From Flavobacterium psychrophilum (GTDB lineage: Bacteria; Bacteroidota; Bacteroidia; Flavobacteriales; Flavobacteriaceae): a stretch of 28,535 bases of DNA. The notes beneath the pieces are model-generated. The model was not told the origin of the DNA. It made no database searches and was given only the letters and a program-made list of their open reading frames with translations. Where the stretch lies: NCBI GenBank assembly GCA_003243255.1, contig QFQM01000041.1:1-28535 (forward strand), read 5' to 3'. This document shows positions 1 to 9,669 of this stretch, piece by piece (position 1 is the first letter of the stretch; each line of letters opens with the position of its first letter). The position numbers and the translations under genes were made by a program.

Positions 1-3000
1 CTCTGTGTTAAGCAATGGCCTGCCAATTGGGACAATTGCACTTGGCGATGATGATGTTGGCGTCCATTCATAAAATGAAGAGTCTATCGTATTTTCGGTG
101 GTACCATAACTGTTGATGATACGCATGGCATGGCCGAAACGCAAACCGATCCTTTTAAAATCCTCCCAGGAACAAGTGTCTGACCCTAGTACAAATACCC
201 GCATGTAATCAAGTGATAGTCCTTCGTCAAAGGCAACGTCCAACAAAGGAACCAACAGAGCTGGTGTACCCTCCAGGATATTTATCTTCTGACTAATGAT
301 ATATTTCAGCAGATCCGGCAGGGAAAGTTTGATCTCTGATGGGCAAATGAACATTGTTCCTCCAACACATAAAGACCGACATAAATCACCAACGAAAACG
401 TCAAATGCAAAATTGGCAAGTTGTAACAACTTAACATCGAAGTCCATTAAATGATACGATTGCTCCCACGCCTTGATCGCACTGCACACATTACCATGCT
501 CAATCATCACGCCTTTTGGCTTGCCTGTGGAACCAGAGGTATAGATTACATAAGCCAAGTGATGATAGTCAATGCGTACATTGAGGTTGTGTGATTGGCT
601 TTCGCACACATCTTCGGAAGAAGATAAAAGATGGACGATCGTTGAAGAAGAAAACTGAGCACCAACATCTGGATCGTCTATGATCAAAGCCCTTAACTGG
701 CAATCTTCAATGATATAATTTATACGCTCAATTGGGAATTCGTTATCGATAGGTACAAAGGCAGCACCACTTTTCAAGACCGCTAAAACCGCGATCACCA
801 TGTGATCGGATCTTGAAGTGAGAATCCCGATACGGTCATCTGGTAAAATAGTATGTTGTGCACGAAGTTCCCAGGCAAGTCTGTTTGCTAATTTATTAAG
901 CAACCCATACGAAATATTTCGGTTCTTAAATGAAACCGCAGAATGGTTAGGGTTGACCTTGGTCCAATGTTCAAACCGGTCTACCAAGGTAAAATCTCCA
1001 ACACCTGATGAGGCATCGCCAACAAGCGGGCACATTGACGTTGGCACTTTTTGTGACTGCGGCAACGAAACAGTCCTAACAGCAACTGTAGGTGAAGAAA
1101 TCACCTGAACAATCAATGTCAGGAATGCCGTGCTCATTTCCTTTATTTGAATGCTTGAAAACAGATCTGTATTATAAATGATGTTGAGATTCAGCGAATC
1201 TCCGATCTCATTAAATTCAAACGTCAAATCGAAAAGCGCTGACTTATTTAAAGCCGTATCAAAATTTGTTGTCTCTATATCAGATTCAGTGACACTAATA
1301 GTCTCTGAATAATAGTTTTGCAAAATGATTAGTACATCAAAGATATTCGATCGTGAAAGATCGCGGGTAATGTTCAGATCTTCCAATAATAAATCGACTG
1401 GATAGGCCTGATGTTCGTAGGCATCAACTATTACGCCCTTTGTCTTTGTTACATGTTCAAGAAATGTTGCATCCGGTTCGATTTGGGTCCGCAAAGGAAG
1501 GATGTTCAAAAAATAGCCGACCTGGGATTCAAGTTCACTCTGATAGCGACCCGCCACAGGAGTCCCATAAGTGAAGTCTTTTTGTCCTGTGTACTTATAC
1601 ATCAATACATCGAGCAACGAGACTAGCGTAATGAAGATGGTGTTTCCATTACTGGCACTGAATTGTTGAATCGATTGGGTCAGATCTTTTTTTATCGATA
1701 CCGAGATATTATCACCATTGAAAGTTTGTCGAGACGGTCTTGCTTTATATGTCGGAAAATTCAGCCGTGGCACTCCGTGGGCAAACTGTTTCTGCCAGAA
1801 CATTCGATGGCTTGTACCTGAACTTTCTATTTGCTGATCTTCCCACGTAGAAAAATCGCGATATTGTATTTTTAATGGAATAAGGAGTTGCGATTTATTC
1901 AGTGTATTGGATTGCCACAATATTGAAAACTCTTTTTCGAGAATTTCGATAGACCAGCCATCAGCGATAATATGATGAAGTACTACCAGTAATTGTATTT
2001 TAGATTCTGCCGTTTCAATCAGATAACACCGCAACAAAGGAGCTACCTCCAAATCAAACCGTTCATTTACTTTTTCATCAATATAAGCCCTGACCTTCCC
2101 TTCATCTTCTTCCCGATAGGTAGTAACGGTGAATGCAATTTCGGGCATTTTTTTAACTATTTGCCGTGGTTCTCCCTCAATGATTTTAAAGCACGTTCGA
2201 AGGCTTTCATGTCTTTCGAACAAGTGAATAAATACTTTATGTAAGGCATCTTTGTCGACTCCTTCCCCGAAGGTATAAACCAGTGGGATGTTAAAGTTCA
2301 ATCCACTTCCTGGCGACTGTTGAAGAATGTAGAGGCGTTTCTGGGCATAGGACAATCCATATGAGGCAGCTTCCGGAGTTCGATTGATATTAAGATTGCT
2401 TTGGGTACCAACAGCTATCACCTCACTCAGGTCAGATATTGTCCGTGAAGTAAAAAGTGTCTTAAAAGGTAATTTGACGCCAAAAACATTTTGAATTCGA
2501 GAGATGATCTGAACAATTTTAAGACTGTGTCCGCCGAGTTGGAAGAAGTCATCGTATATACCGATTTGTTGTTTGGATAGTACCTCCATCCAGATTACAG
2601 AAAGTTTTTCCTGAATGTCGGTTGCCGGCAACGCCAGCAATCCCGTTGGGGATACAGGTTCGACGGTTTTTAATTTTTTAAAATCGATCTTACCGCTGGG
2701 CAACAAGGGAAAAGCAGGAATGATCTCAACCCTTGAGGGAACCATGTAATCGGGTAGTCGCAGCGAAATATATGCAAGCACCTTAGCGGCGGTCGTTTCC
2801 TTTGAAACAATATAGGCAATGATGTTCTTGTCACCATTATTCACTATCACCGTAACCGCAGCCTTCAACACTCCTTGGCAGCTCTCGATACACTTTTCAA
2901 TCTCACTTAGCTCCACTCGAAATCCGCGAATCTTAACTTGGCGGTCACTACGTCCTTGGAATTTCAGTTTTCCTTCCCCACAAATTTTCGCACGATCACC

Positions 3001-5433
3001 TGTCCTATAAACTCGCTTGCCAGGTAGTATAGCTGGAGAAAATTTTTCATGAGTTAACTCGGGCTGGTTCAGATATCCGCGTGCCAGGCCAATTCCCGCA
3101 GTGCAAATTTCCCCAACTGTTCCTGGTAATACGAGTTGTGTATGTTCGTCAAAAACCATGACTTGATAACCCGGTAAAACATCGGTGAACACCATGGAAT
3201 TTACATCACAAACTGCAACCAGAGAATCGATGACTGTCTCCGTTTGACCATATACATTATATAGATTGTAACCCTTTTTTATAATAGCATTCTTCAACCG
3301 TTCGTCAAGTTTGTCGCCACCACAAAGAATTGTTTTCAGAAAAGGCAGCACATCAGCATCTACTAGGTAGTGATGCAGAAAATCTGGGATAACCTGAATG
3401 AAATTGATTCTATTATTCGTGAGATATAAGTTGAAATTCTCCTTGCTAAGAATTGTTTCACTAGAAGGCATGAACAGTGTATGCCCATTGGACAATGCTG
3501 AAAATATCTCCTGTAACGCTATGTCAACTGCAATATTTGTCAGTTGAACTATGTTAGTGGGCTGCTTAAGGTTGTATTTAGTGTTATAGTAATAGAGCAA
3601 GTTAACAACAGGGCTATGCTCAACCATTATTCCCTTTGGCTTTCCGGTCGTTCCAGATGAATAAATAACGTAAGCTAGGTTGTCCCCGGTATTTGTTCGC
3701 CTTGGATTGGTGAATTCAAGATGGTAAATATCGATTACGAGACGTGTCTCGCATGGCAAAACGTAACGTTCATCAGTGGCGTTATCAACCAGCACAATCT
3801 TGCATTGACAATCGTCAATGATTTCCATCTTACGCGAAATAGGAAAAGAGATGTCGATAGGTACATATGCTGCTCCCGCCTTTAAGATTCCCAATATTGA
3901 AAATATCAGGTGTTCGGACCTATCCATAGCCACCCCTACAAGATCGTCGGGTTGAATTTGGTACTCTTTTATAAGAGCATGTGCTATTTCATTTGCACGA
4001 TCATTAACCTGTTTATAGGTAAACAACTTTCCTTCAAAATCAAGGGCAACAGCTGATGGAGTTCGAGATACTTGGTCTTCAAATAAATCGGCAAGGGTCA
4101 CCATCGGATTTATGTTCTGTGTATCCTCTTTCAGAACAGGGGGCCATCGAGTACTATTTTTGAACAAGGTATTTCGAACATTCAACAACTTACCTCCTGG
4201 ATCTTCAACAAGCATCGTCGCGATGCCTTCCAAGTATGCGATATAAGTCTCAGCACTTTCCCTATCAATGGTAGATTCGTCATAACTGAGTTGGAGTTGT
4301 ATACTGGATTCAGACTCTACGCAAATCAGACCTAAACTCGTATTGGGCCATCCGGTAGAAAGAGGAAATTTCATCGTGCCACTACTATTCAAAGTTCTGA
4401 TGTACTGGAAACGAAATCGGAGGAATTGTACCAATTCGTCATCGTCGATTTCATTTAGTCTTGTGAACACGTCCGAGAAAGGAAAGTGTTTCATTTTCTC
4501 CATTACCATCAAATCAGCATTGATTTGCATTATCAAGGCCTCTAAAACGGTATCGTCATCCATCCAAATCCTATGCGGTAGTATGTTCGAAAGCGGTCCA
4601 GCAACTCTTTCGAGTTGCGGGGAGGTTCTTTGATCAAATACCACTCCTCCCCCGAGATCTCGCTCACCCGTGATCTCATGCAGGAAAATATACCATGACG
4701 CCAGAAAGATGCTGCTATCCCTTAACCCATATTTCTGACAATATGATCGCGAAGCGGGGATAAATGTATCATCGAAAGTCATTATTACAGACCTATAACC
4801 TCCAGGCGGTTTTGAGGAAGTCTGATCGAAGGGAAAATTTATGGGTGAAACAGACTTCAGTATTCTCCTTCCCCAATTCTCAGCATGCTCTGACAAGGTA
4901 TGATTTTTAGCCACATCATTCTGCCAAAGAACGAAGTCAATAAAATCGCCATAAGATTCTTCTCTTTGACTTTGCTGTTTTTCTAAAAATGCTTGAATAT
5001 CTTCCGTAATTATAGAAGCCGACGTGGGATCGAGCAACGTGTTCGAAACCGCAAAAAAAACACAAGAGTATTCCGGAGGCTTGTTATAGATTATTACTCT
5101 ATGCAGATAGCTGAACGTTTCAGGGACAAAATTTTCAACTGCAGCTTCTGCTTCCACGAGGGTCCTTCCATGAGTTATATTGCCATTAAAACGGAGGAAG
5201 GTTTCCGGCTCCAAATGCTGAAAAACATCTGTCCCCTGTTTAAAATATTTTATACGAAAGATTGGGTGCTTACTCATTACATAAACTACTGCATCTTCAA
5301 GTAGTTCGTCAGAGTAACTTGTTGAAACTTCTACCCTGAACGTGAATTTCCCATGATAACCATTAACTGGGTTATCATTTATTTTTATCAGGTAACGCTG
5401 ATCCGATGAAACTTCAAATGTTTGCTCCGTCAT
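1..5433 (-). CDS. Non-ribosomal peptide synthetase, degenerate C-A-T-C-A..., C-terminus off the left edge
   Basis: 1811 codons are visible from ATG 5433-5431; the frame is open to base 1. It adds amino acids to a carrier-bound peptide in the cytoplasm. Domains by residue: 1-430 a condensation domain with a ruined active site (S130-N131...D135-P136 in place of HHxxxDG); 440-915 adenylation (YVIYSSGTTGKPKG, NVYGQTE, PSGKID); carrier with LGGHSL, phosphopantetheine Ser970; 1020-1440 condensation with intact HHIIADG (H1153, H1154, D1158); 1485-1811 second adenylation, cut after its IGRP motif. Pocket residues read by eye against GrsA: A1 D-I-Q-Q-L-G-V-I-D-K, equally close to Gly and Gln codes, so unresolved; A2 D-V-G-E-F-L-S-I-D, close to the ornithine code DVGEIGSIDK. 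The start lies 4 nt after the stop of the upstream NRPS, so the two are co-transcribed. NRPS identity is certain; substrates are inferred. Confidence 0.95.
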   Translation of the reverse strand, partial: MTEQTFEVSSDQRYLIKINDNPVNGYHGKFTFRVEVSTSYSDELLEDAVVYVMSKHPIFRIKYFKQGTDVFQHLEPETFLRFNGNITHGRTLVEAEAAVENFVPETFSYLHRVIIYNKPPEYSCVFFAVSNTLLDPTSASIITEDIQAFLEKQQSQREESYGDFIDFVLWQNDVAKNHTLSEHAENWGRRILKSVSPINFPFDQTSSKPPGGYRSVIMTFDDTFIPASRSYCQKYGLRDSSIFLASWYIFLHEITGERDLGGGVVFDQRTSPQLERVAGPLSNILPHRIWMDDDTVLEALIMQINADLMVMEKMKHFPFSDVFTRLNEIDDDELVQFLRFRFQYIRTLNSSGTMKFPLSTGWPNTSLGLICVESESSIQLQLSYDESTIDRESAETYIAYLEGIATMLVEDPGGKLLNVRNTLFKNSTRWPPVLKEDTQNINPMVTLADLFEDQVSRTPSAVALDFEGKLFTYKQVNDRANEIAHALIKEYQIQPDDLVGVAMDRSEHLIFSILGILKAGAAYVPIDISFPISRKMEIIDDCQCKIVLVDNATDERYVLPCETRLVIDIYHLEFTNPRRTNTGDNLAYVIYSSGTTGKPKGIMVEHSPVVNLLYYYNTKYNLKQPTNIVQLTNIAVDIALQEIFSALSNGHTLFMPSSETILSKENFNLYLTNNRINFIQVIPDFLHHYLVDADVLPFLKTILCGGDKLDERLKNAIIKKGYNLYNVYGQTETVIDSLVAVCDVNSMVFTDVLPGYQVMVFDEHTQLVLPGTVGEICTAGIGLARGYLNQPELTHEKFSPAILPGKRVYRTGDRAKICGEGKLKFQGRSDRQVKIRGFRVELSEIEKCIESCQGVLKAAVTVIVNNGDKNIIAYIVSKETTAAKVLAYISLRLPDYMVPSRVEIIPAFPLLPSGKIDFKKLKTVEPVSPTGLLALPATDIQEKLSVIWMEVLSKQQIGIYDDFFQLGGHSLKIVQIISRIQNVFGVKLPFKTLFTSRTISDLSEVIAVGTQSNLNINRTPEAASYGLSYAQKRLYILQQSPGSGLNFNIPLVYTFGEGVDKDALHKVFIHLFERHESLRTCFKIIEGEPRQIVKKMPEIAFTVTTYREEDEGKVRAYIDEKVNERFDLEVAPLLRCYLIETAESKIQLLVVLHHIIADGWSIEILEKEFSILWQSNTLNKSQLLIPLKIQYRDFSTWEDQQIESSGTSHRMFWQKQFAHGVPRLNFPTYKARPSRQTFNGDNISVSIKKDLTQSIQQFSASNGNTIFITLVSLLDVLMYKYTGQKDFTYGTPVAGRYQSELESQVGYFLNILPLRTQIEPDATFLEHVTKTKGVIVDAYEHQAYPVDLLLEDLNITRDLSRSNIFDVLIILQNYYSETISVTESDIETTNFDTALNKSALFDLTFEFNEIGDSLNLNIIYNTDLFSSIQIKEMSTAFLTLIVQVISSPTVAVRTVSLPQSQKVPTSMCPLVGDASSGVGDFTLVDRFEHWTKVNPNHSAVSFKNRNISYGLLNKLANRLAWELRAQHTILPDDRIGILTSRSDHMVIAVLAVLKSGAAFVPIDNEFPIERINYIIEDCQLRALIIDDPDVGAQFSSSTIVHLLSSSEDVCESQSHNLNVRIDYHHLAYVIYTSGSTGKPKGVMIEHGNVCSAIKAWEQSYHLMDFDVKLLQLANFAFDVFVGDLCRSLCVGGTMFICPSEIKLSLPDLLKYIISQKINILEGTPALLVPLLDVAFDEGLSLDYMRVFVLGSDTCSWEDFKRIGLRFGHAMRIINSYGTTENTIDSSFYEWTPTSSSPSAIVPIGRPLLNTE

Positions 5434-5437
5434 GTCA

Positions 5438-8400
5438 TTAACTTTCTTTTGGCAAAATAACTGACCTGCGCTTTGGCATCGTGAACTCCGTTTGATCCAA
5501 TTGCAAAAGCCCTTGTTTCTGTTGTACAAGCATTGCAAGATCCGCTATGGAATTACTGTCTGAAAATTCATGTCGTGAAACAATGACTTGGAGTTGGTCA
5601 TTGATTGCATCACGAATCAGGTCAGTGTTTGGCACAATGCTATTTGACCGTAGATCGCTGCTTAGGCTAAACGTCGATGTTGAGGCGTGGGCGGATTTTG
5701 CCACTATATCTATAACTGCATTTTCTGTCGGGGTATAGACTAAATGCCTAGCAAAAGATTCCTCATGCCTGTAAACAAACGAAGTAATAATTGAATTGTA
5801 CAACTCTGCCATCCGCGCAATCTGTTCACTCGAAAAGATCTCCGAATAATTCAAGTGCAGGTAAGTAAAACGAGGAGTCACCCGGATATCAAAATCAAGA
5901 GGTGTATTAGTGCTGACAAATCCTTCTATCAACGCAGGCGCACTCTGAACTTCCGTGGGTGAATCGTTGTAAATATGAAAATCCGTAAAATTAAATATGA
6001 TATCAAAAAGCGGATTACTCTTAGTGGTTCCTTTAATACCCGCGCTATCTATGATCTCCGACAATGAAAGTTTATCATGAAGCTTTAGCGTTTTTGCTTC
6101 TCTATGGATCAACCTAATCAGTTCGTAGATTATTATGTCATCGGGCAAATCGATCTTGAACGGAATAGTATTCAAGAAGCATCCTAGAATTTTATCTCCG
6201 TCAGGTATGTCAGGACGGGCATTTGACACGACACCGAAAGTTACCCGAGCTCGTCCCGTCAGGGCGTGCAGAAAAAAGCTAAATGCAGCTAGATGGATGT
6301 CCCGAACGCTCACCGAATATGAACGAGCGAGCTTTGAAACTTCTCCTGTCAACGTTTCTCCAAGTTGAAATGCAAAACGTTTGCTGCTCGGCAACGCTGA
6401 GAAGTTTGTGTGCACACTTAAAGGAAGCGGCATGATTACGTAGTCGGAAAGATACTCCTTCCAAAAATTGAGATAACTCTCCGTAGACTTGATTCTGTAT
6501 TGATCAACAATATAATCGCGAAAAGTAGCTTCAAGTTTTTTAGGCTTTTCGTCAGGATCAATCTTTAGTTTATAATAAAGCTGAGAAAGCTCAGTCATAA
6601 AACTAGCCTCGCTCCATCCATCAATGATAGCGTGATGACACTCGAATAAAAGCCCTATCTCGTTTGTTGTTAACCGACAGACATACATTTGCCATAGTCC
6701 CGGATTGGCAAGATCAAAAGAATTTTCCCTTTCAGCTATTAGCAATTCCCTTAAATGCACTCGTTGCTCATCTTTGCCAAGACTAGATAAATCCTCGAAT
6801 CTGAGTTTTGTACGACAGTCCAAATATTGATGCACGAATTGTAATTCAACATTGAAGTCTGTGAGATTAAAGCTTGTTCGGAGGATTTCATGCTTATCCG
6901 TAAGGTATTGTACAGCCTGGCAAAAAGTACTGTAATCAAAGTCAGGTGCGGTGATCTGAAAATACAATTGATCATGATAAGTGCCTTCATTCCCCGAAAT
7001 TATTCCAAGGAACAACATACCTTTCTGAATGTCTCCAGTCGGATAAAAGTCCTCGGTACCCGAAGGTATCTTATGCCTTAAAGTAGGATTCGCCATAATA
7101 TCAAGGCGGATCTTTGATATCATCTCATTGGCTGCACCCCTCTCGGCATTGAGAGTAGTATCACCCACAGACATCGCGATAAAAGCAGCCATTCTTCGAA
7201 GTGTCGGGTTTAAAAACACATCCTTTACTTCGATACTAACATTCATCTCCTTTGCAATGTGCGCAATCAGACGAATAGCTTTAATAGAATCGCCTCCTAC
7301 CGTGAAAAAGTTAGCATCAATCGAAAAATGATCAAGCCCCAGAACACGCTTCCATATTATAACAAGGCGTTCTTCAAAAGAACTTCTAGTATCATCAGTA
7401 ATTTCCTCTTTAATGAACGACTTAGGGTCTGGCAGTCTACTAATATCTACTTTGTTATTCCCCGTGGTTGGGAATTTTTCCATATTGACATAATAAGACG
7501 GCATCATAAATGCTGGCAGCTCAGCCGCAAGAAACTCTTTGATCCCCTCGGCGTCTAGTGGCTGGCGACTGATATAATATAAAACAAGGCTTGAATCACC
7601 ATTGTCTTTGTATACAACACACAAAGCGTCTTCAACTTCCGGCCAAGCCCGCATTCTTATTTCAATCTCGCTTAACTCAATTCTAAATCCTCGCACCTTT
7701 ACCTGCGTGTCTTTGCGCCCCAGATATAAATAATCACCATTCGTATTGACAACTGCAAGGTCACCCGAACGATAGATTGTACGTCCTGGAAAGGCACGTA
7801 GTTGAATAAATCGTTCGTGCGTCAACTCTGGATTATTCAAGTACCCGCGTGCTACTCCAGCGCCTAATATCCCCATTTCTCCAGTCATTCCCGGTGGAAC
7901 TAGCTGTCCATAGTCGTCAAGCAGGCAAATACCTAATGTAGGAATTGGCATGCCAATATTGCTCCTGTCTTCAGCGATTTCAGATTTTGTAATATGCTTA
8001 TAGGACACGTGAACAGTAGTCTCGGTAATCCCGTACATGTTGACTAGTTTGATATTCGGAAATTCGGCATGGAATCTTCCAAGGGTCGCAGGGTGAAGAG
8101 CCTCTCCTCCAAAAATAACGTAACGAAGTGGCAATGTCGGTATGGGGGAAGCATCAAGAATGGAGGGCAATAAATTAACGAAGTAGGATGGCACCTGATT
8201 AAGCACAGTCACCCCTTCTGTTGTAATCACATCACGGGCAATTAATGGGTCTTTTATTGGAGTCGCCGTTACTATCAGTTTGCCACCATACAACAACGCA
8301 CCGAATATCTCCCACACCGAGAAATCGAACGCTAGCGAATGAAATAGCAACCATGTATCATGTTGTGAAAATTCAAATTGAAATTTATTATTGAAGAGAA

Positions 8401-9667
8401 GCCTCACAACATTTACATGTTCAACAATCACTCCCTTAGGCCTCCCGGTCGACCCCGAAGTGTATATCACGTAGGCGGCATCGCGCGGACGACTTTTAAC
8501 CAACTGTCTCGTATCGGCAAACGAGTCCCAATCACTTTTAGTGACACACAAGTTTTCACCCACGACTTTCGCACTGACGACGTCGTCGGTAATCACAAGA
8601 TCGAGCCCAGCATCTTCGATGATATATCGAATGCGTTCTTCAGGATAATTGGGATCAATAGGTACATATGCCATACCCGCTTTCAAAATACCAAGGATGG
8701 CTACGATCGCTTCTTCAGTTTTTGAATGAAGTAATCCTACAAGTGTTGTATTCGATGACCGCTGTAACAAATATCCAGCGAGTCGATCGGATTGTTTGTC
8801 CAATTCACCATAGGTCAGGAATTTACCATTGCCCCCAACAGCTGAGCATCCATCAAATCGTCTGGCACATTCACGAAATAGACTAACAATAGTCGCATCC
8901 TCCGGAAAAAGAGTGTCAAGATCAGTAGGACCTTCAAATATATTGAGGCTATCAACTACGTGCTGAAACGAAGAAAGTTCCCGCTCAAGATCTGTACACA
9001 ACCATTCGAGGCTGCATTCAAAAAGTCGGCAAAAACCTTCAACCTCACGTTCTCTATGAACATCAGTATCAAATGAGCAAATCACAGTGATAGTGGATTC
9101 CTCCTCAATGATATCGAGATTAAACCCTGATGACCTGTAAAATTCCTTCCAATGATTGGCATTATTATAACGAATCGTATAATTGTAAAGAGCATCTTTG
9201 CAGTTCGATTCATTTGCCTCAAGCAGCGAAATTAATTTTTCAGGTTCAGCGTCGGGATATGAATATATATCTTTGATCCATGCGTGCACTTGCCGAAGCA
9301 CGTCGCGAGCAACGATCCCATCATCCATCACCGGAAAGAAAACATTATCAGGCAACTCAGTCGATACGACATTGGGGAAACTGAATGCGGTGGTACCAAT
9401 CGTGAATTTCTTCCCCTTGAAATAGTGTCTTAATACAATGACATACCCTGCCATTAGCAATTTAAATTTGTTCAATACTTTCCCGTCGCAGCTGTCAGCT
9501 ACAACAGTACAAGTTCGGGCAGAGAACGTGGACTGGTATACACTTAATTGTTTTTCCGAAGGCAAGAACTGTGTCATAGAAGTCTCGGAGATTACATTGG
9601 TCGTCTCTTTTAACTTGTTGAACCAGAAGTCTTCCGAAATTTTGGCAGTTAGTCTAGTACTTTTCAT
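5438..9667 (-). CDS. Non-ribosomal peptide synthetase, partial C-A(Thr)-T-C, 1409 aa
   Basis: Residues 1-240 resemble only the C-terminal lobe of a condensation domain (a YPDAEPEKLISLL-like segment is present, no HHxxxDG). Residues 255-750 are an adenylation domain (YVIYTSGSTGRPKG, NMYGITETT, YRSGDLA, NNKVDI). The pocket residues read D-F-W-N-I-G-M-V-H-K, identical to the classical threonine code. A carrier domain with VGGDSI (Ser794) follows; the GGDS form is usual before epimerising domains. Residues about 860-1290 are a condensation domain with HHAIIDGW (H1011, H1012, D1016) and GCFLNTIPF, followed by a roughly 120-aa tail that may dock with the next protein. There is no thioesterase. The gene starts 2 nt after the hydroxylase stop and ends 4 nt before the next NRPS. 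The trailing C domain probably serves the first module of that protein, whose own C is degenerate. The partial N-terminal C suggests an initiation module or a non-catalytic platform. Confidence 0.96.
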   Translation of the reverse strand: MKSTRLTAKISEDFWFNKLKETTNVISETSMTQFLPSEKQLSVYQSTFSARTCTVVADSCDGKVLNKFKLLMAGYVIVLRHYFKGKKFTIGTTAFSFPNVVSTELPDNVFFPVMDDGIVARDVLRQVHAWIKDIYSYPDAEPEKLISLLEANESNCKDALYNYTIRYNNANHWKEFYRSSGFNLDIIEEESTITVICSFDTDVHREREVEGFCRLFECSLEWLCTDLERELSSFQHVVDSLNIFEGPTDLDTLFPEDATIVSLFRECARRFDGCSAVGGNGKFLTYGELDKQSDRLAGYLLQRSSNTTLVGLLHSKTEEAIVAILGILKAGMAYVPIDPNYPEERIRYIIEDAGLDLVITDDVVSAKVVGENLCVTKSDWDSFADTRQLVKSRPRDAAYVIYTSGSTGRPKGVIVEHVNVVRLLFNNKFQFEFSQHDTWLLFHSLAFDFSVWEIFGALLYGGKLIVTATPIKDPLIARDVITTEGVTVLNQVPSYFVNLLPSILDASPIPTLPLRYVIFGGEALHPATLGRFHAEFPNIKLVNMYGITETTVHVSYKHITKSEIAEDRSNIGMPIPTLGICLLDDYGQLVPPGMTGEMGILGAGVARGYLNNPELTHERFIQLRAFPGRTIYRSGDLAVVNTNGDYLYLGRKDTQVKVRGFRIELSEIEIRMRAWPEVEDALCVVYKDNGDSSLVLYYISRQPLDAEGIKEFLAAELPAFMMPSYYVNMEKFPTTGNNKVDISRLPDPKSFIKEEITDDTRSSFEERLVIIWKRVLGLDHFSIDANFFTVGGDSIKAIRLIAHIAKEMNVSIEVKDVFLNPTLRRMAAFIAMSVGDTTLNAERGAANEMISKIRLDIMANPTLRHKIPSGTEDFYPTGDIQKGMLFLGIISGNEGTYHDQLYFQITAPDFDYSTFCQAVQYLTDKHEILRTSFNLTDFNVELQFVHQYLDCRTKLRFEDLSSLGKDEQRVHLRELLIAERENSFDLANPGLWQMYVCRLTTNEIGLLFECHHAIIDGWSEASFMTELSQLYYKLKIDPDEKPKKLEATFRDYIVDQYRIKSTESYLNFWKEYLSDYVIMPLPLSVHTNFSALPSSKRFAFQLGETLTGEVSKLARSYSVSVRDIHLAAFSFFLHALTGRARVTFGVVSNARPDIPDGDKILGCFLNTIPFKIDLPDDIIIYELIRLIHREAKTLKLHDKLSLSEIIDSAGIKGTTKSNPLFDIIFNFTDFHIYNDSPTEVQSAPALIEGFVSTNTPLDFDIRVTPRFTYLHLNYSEIFSSEQIARMAELYNSIITSFVYRHEESFARHLVYTPTENAVIDIVAKSAHASTSTFSLSSDLRSNSIVPNTDLIRDAINDQLQVIVSRHEFSDSNSIADLAMLVQQKQGLLQLDQTEFTMPKRRSVILPKES

Positions 9668-9669
9668 TG

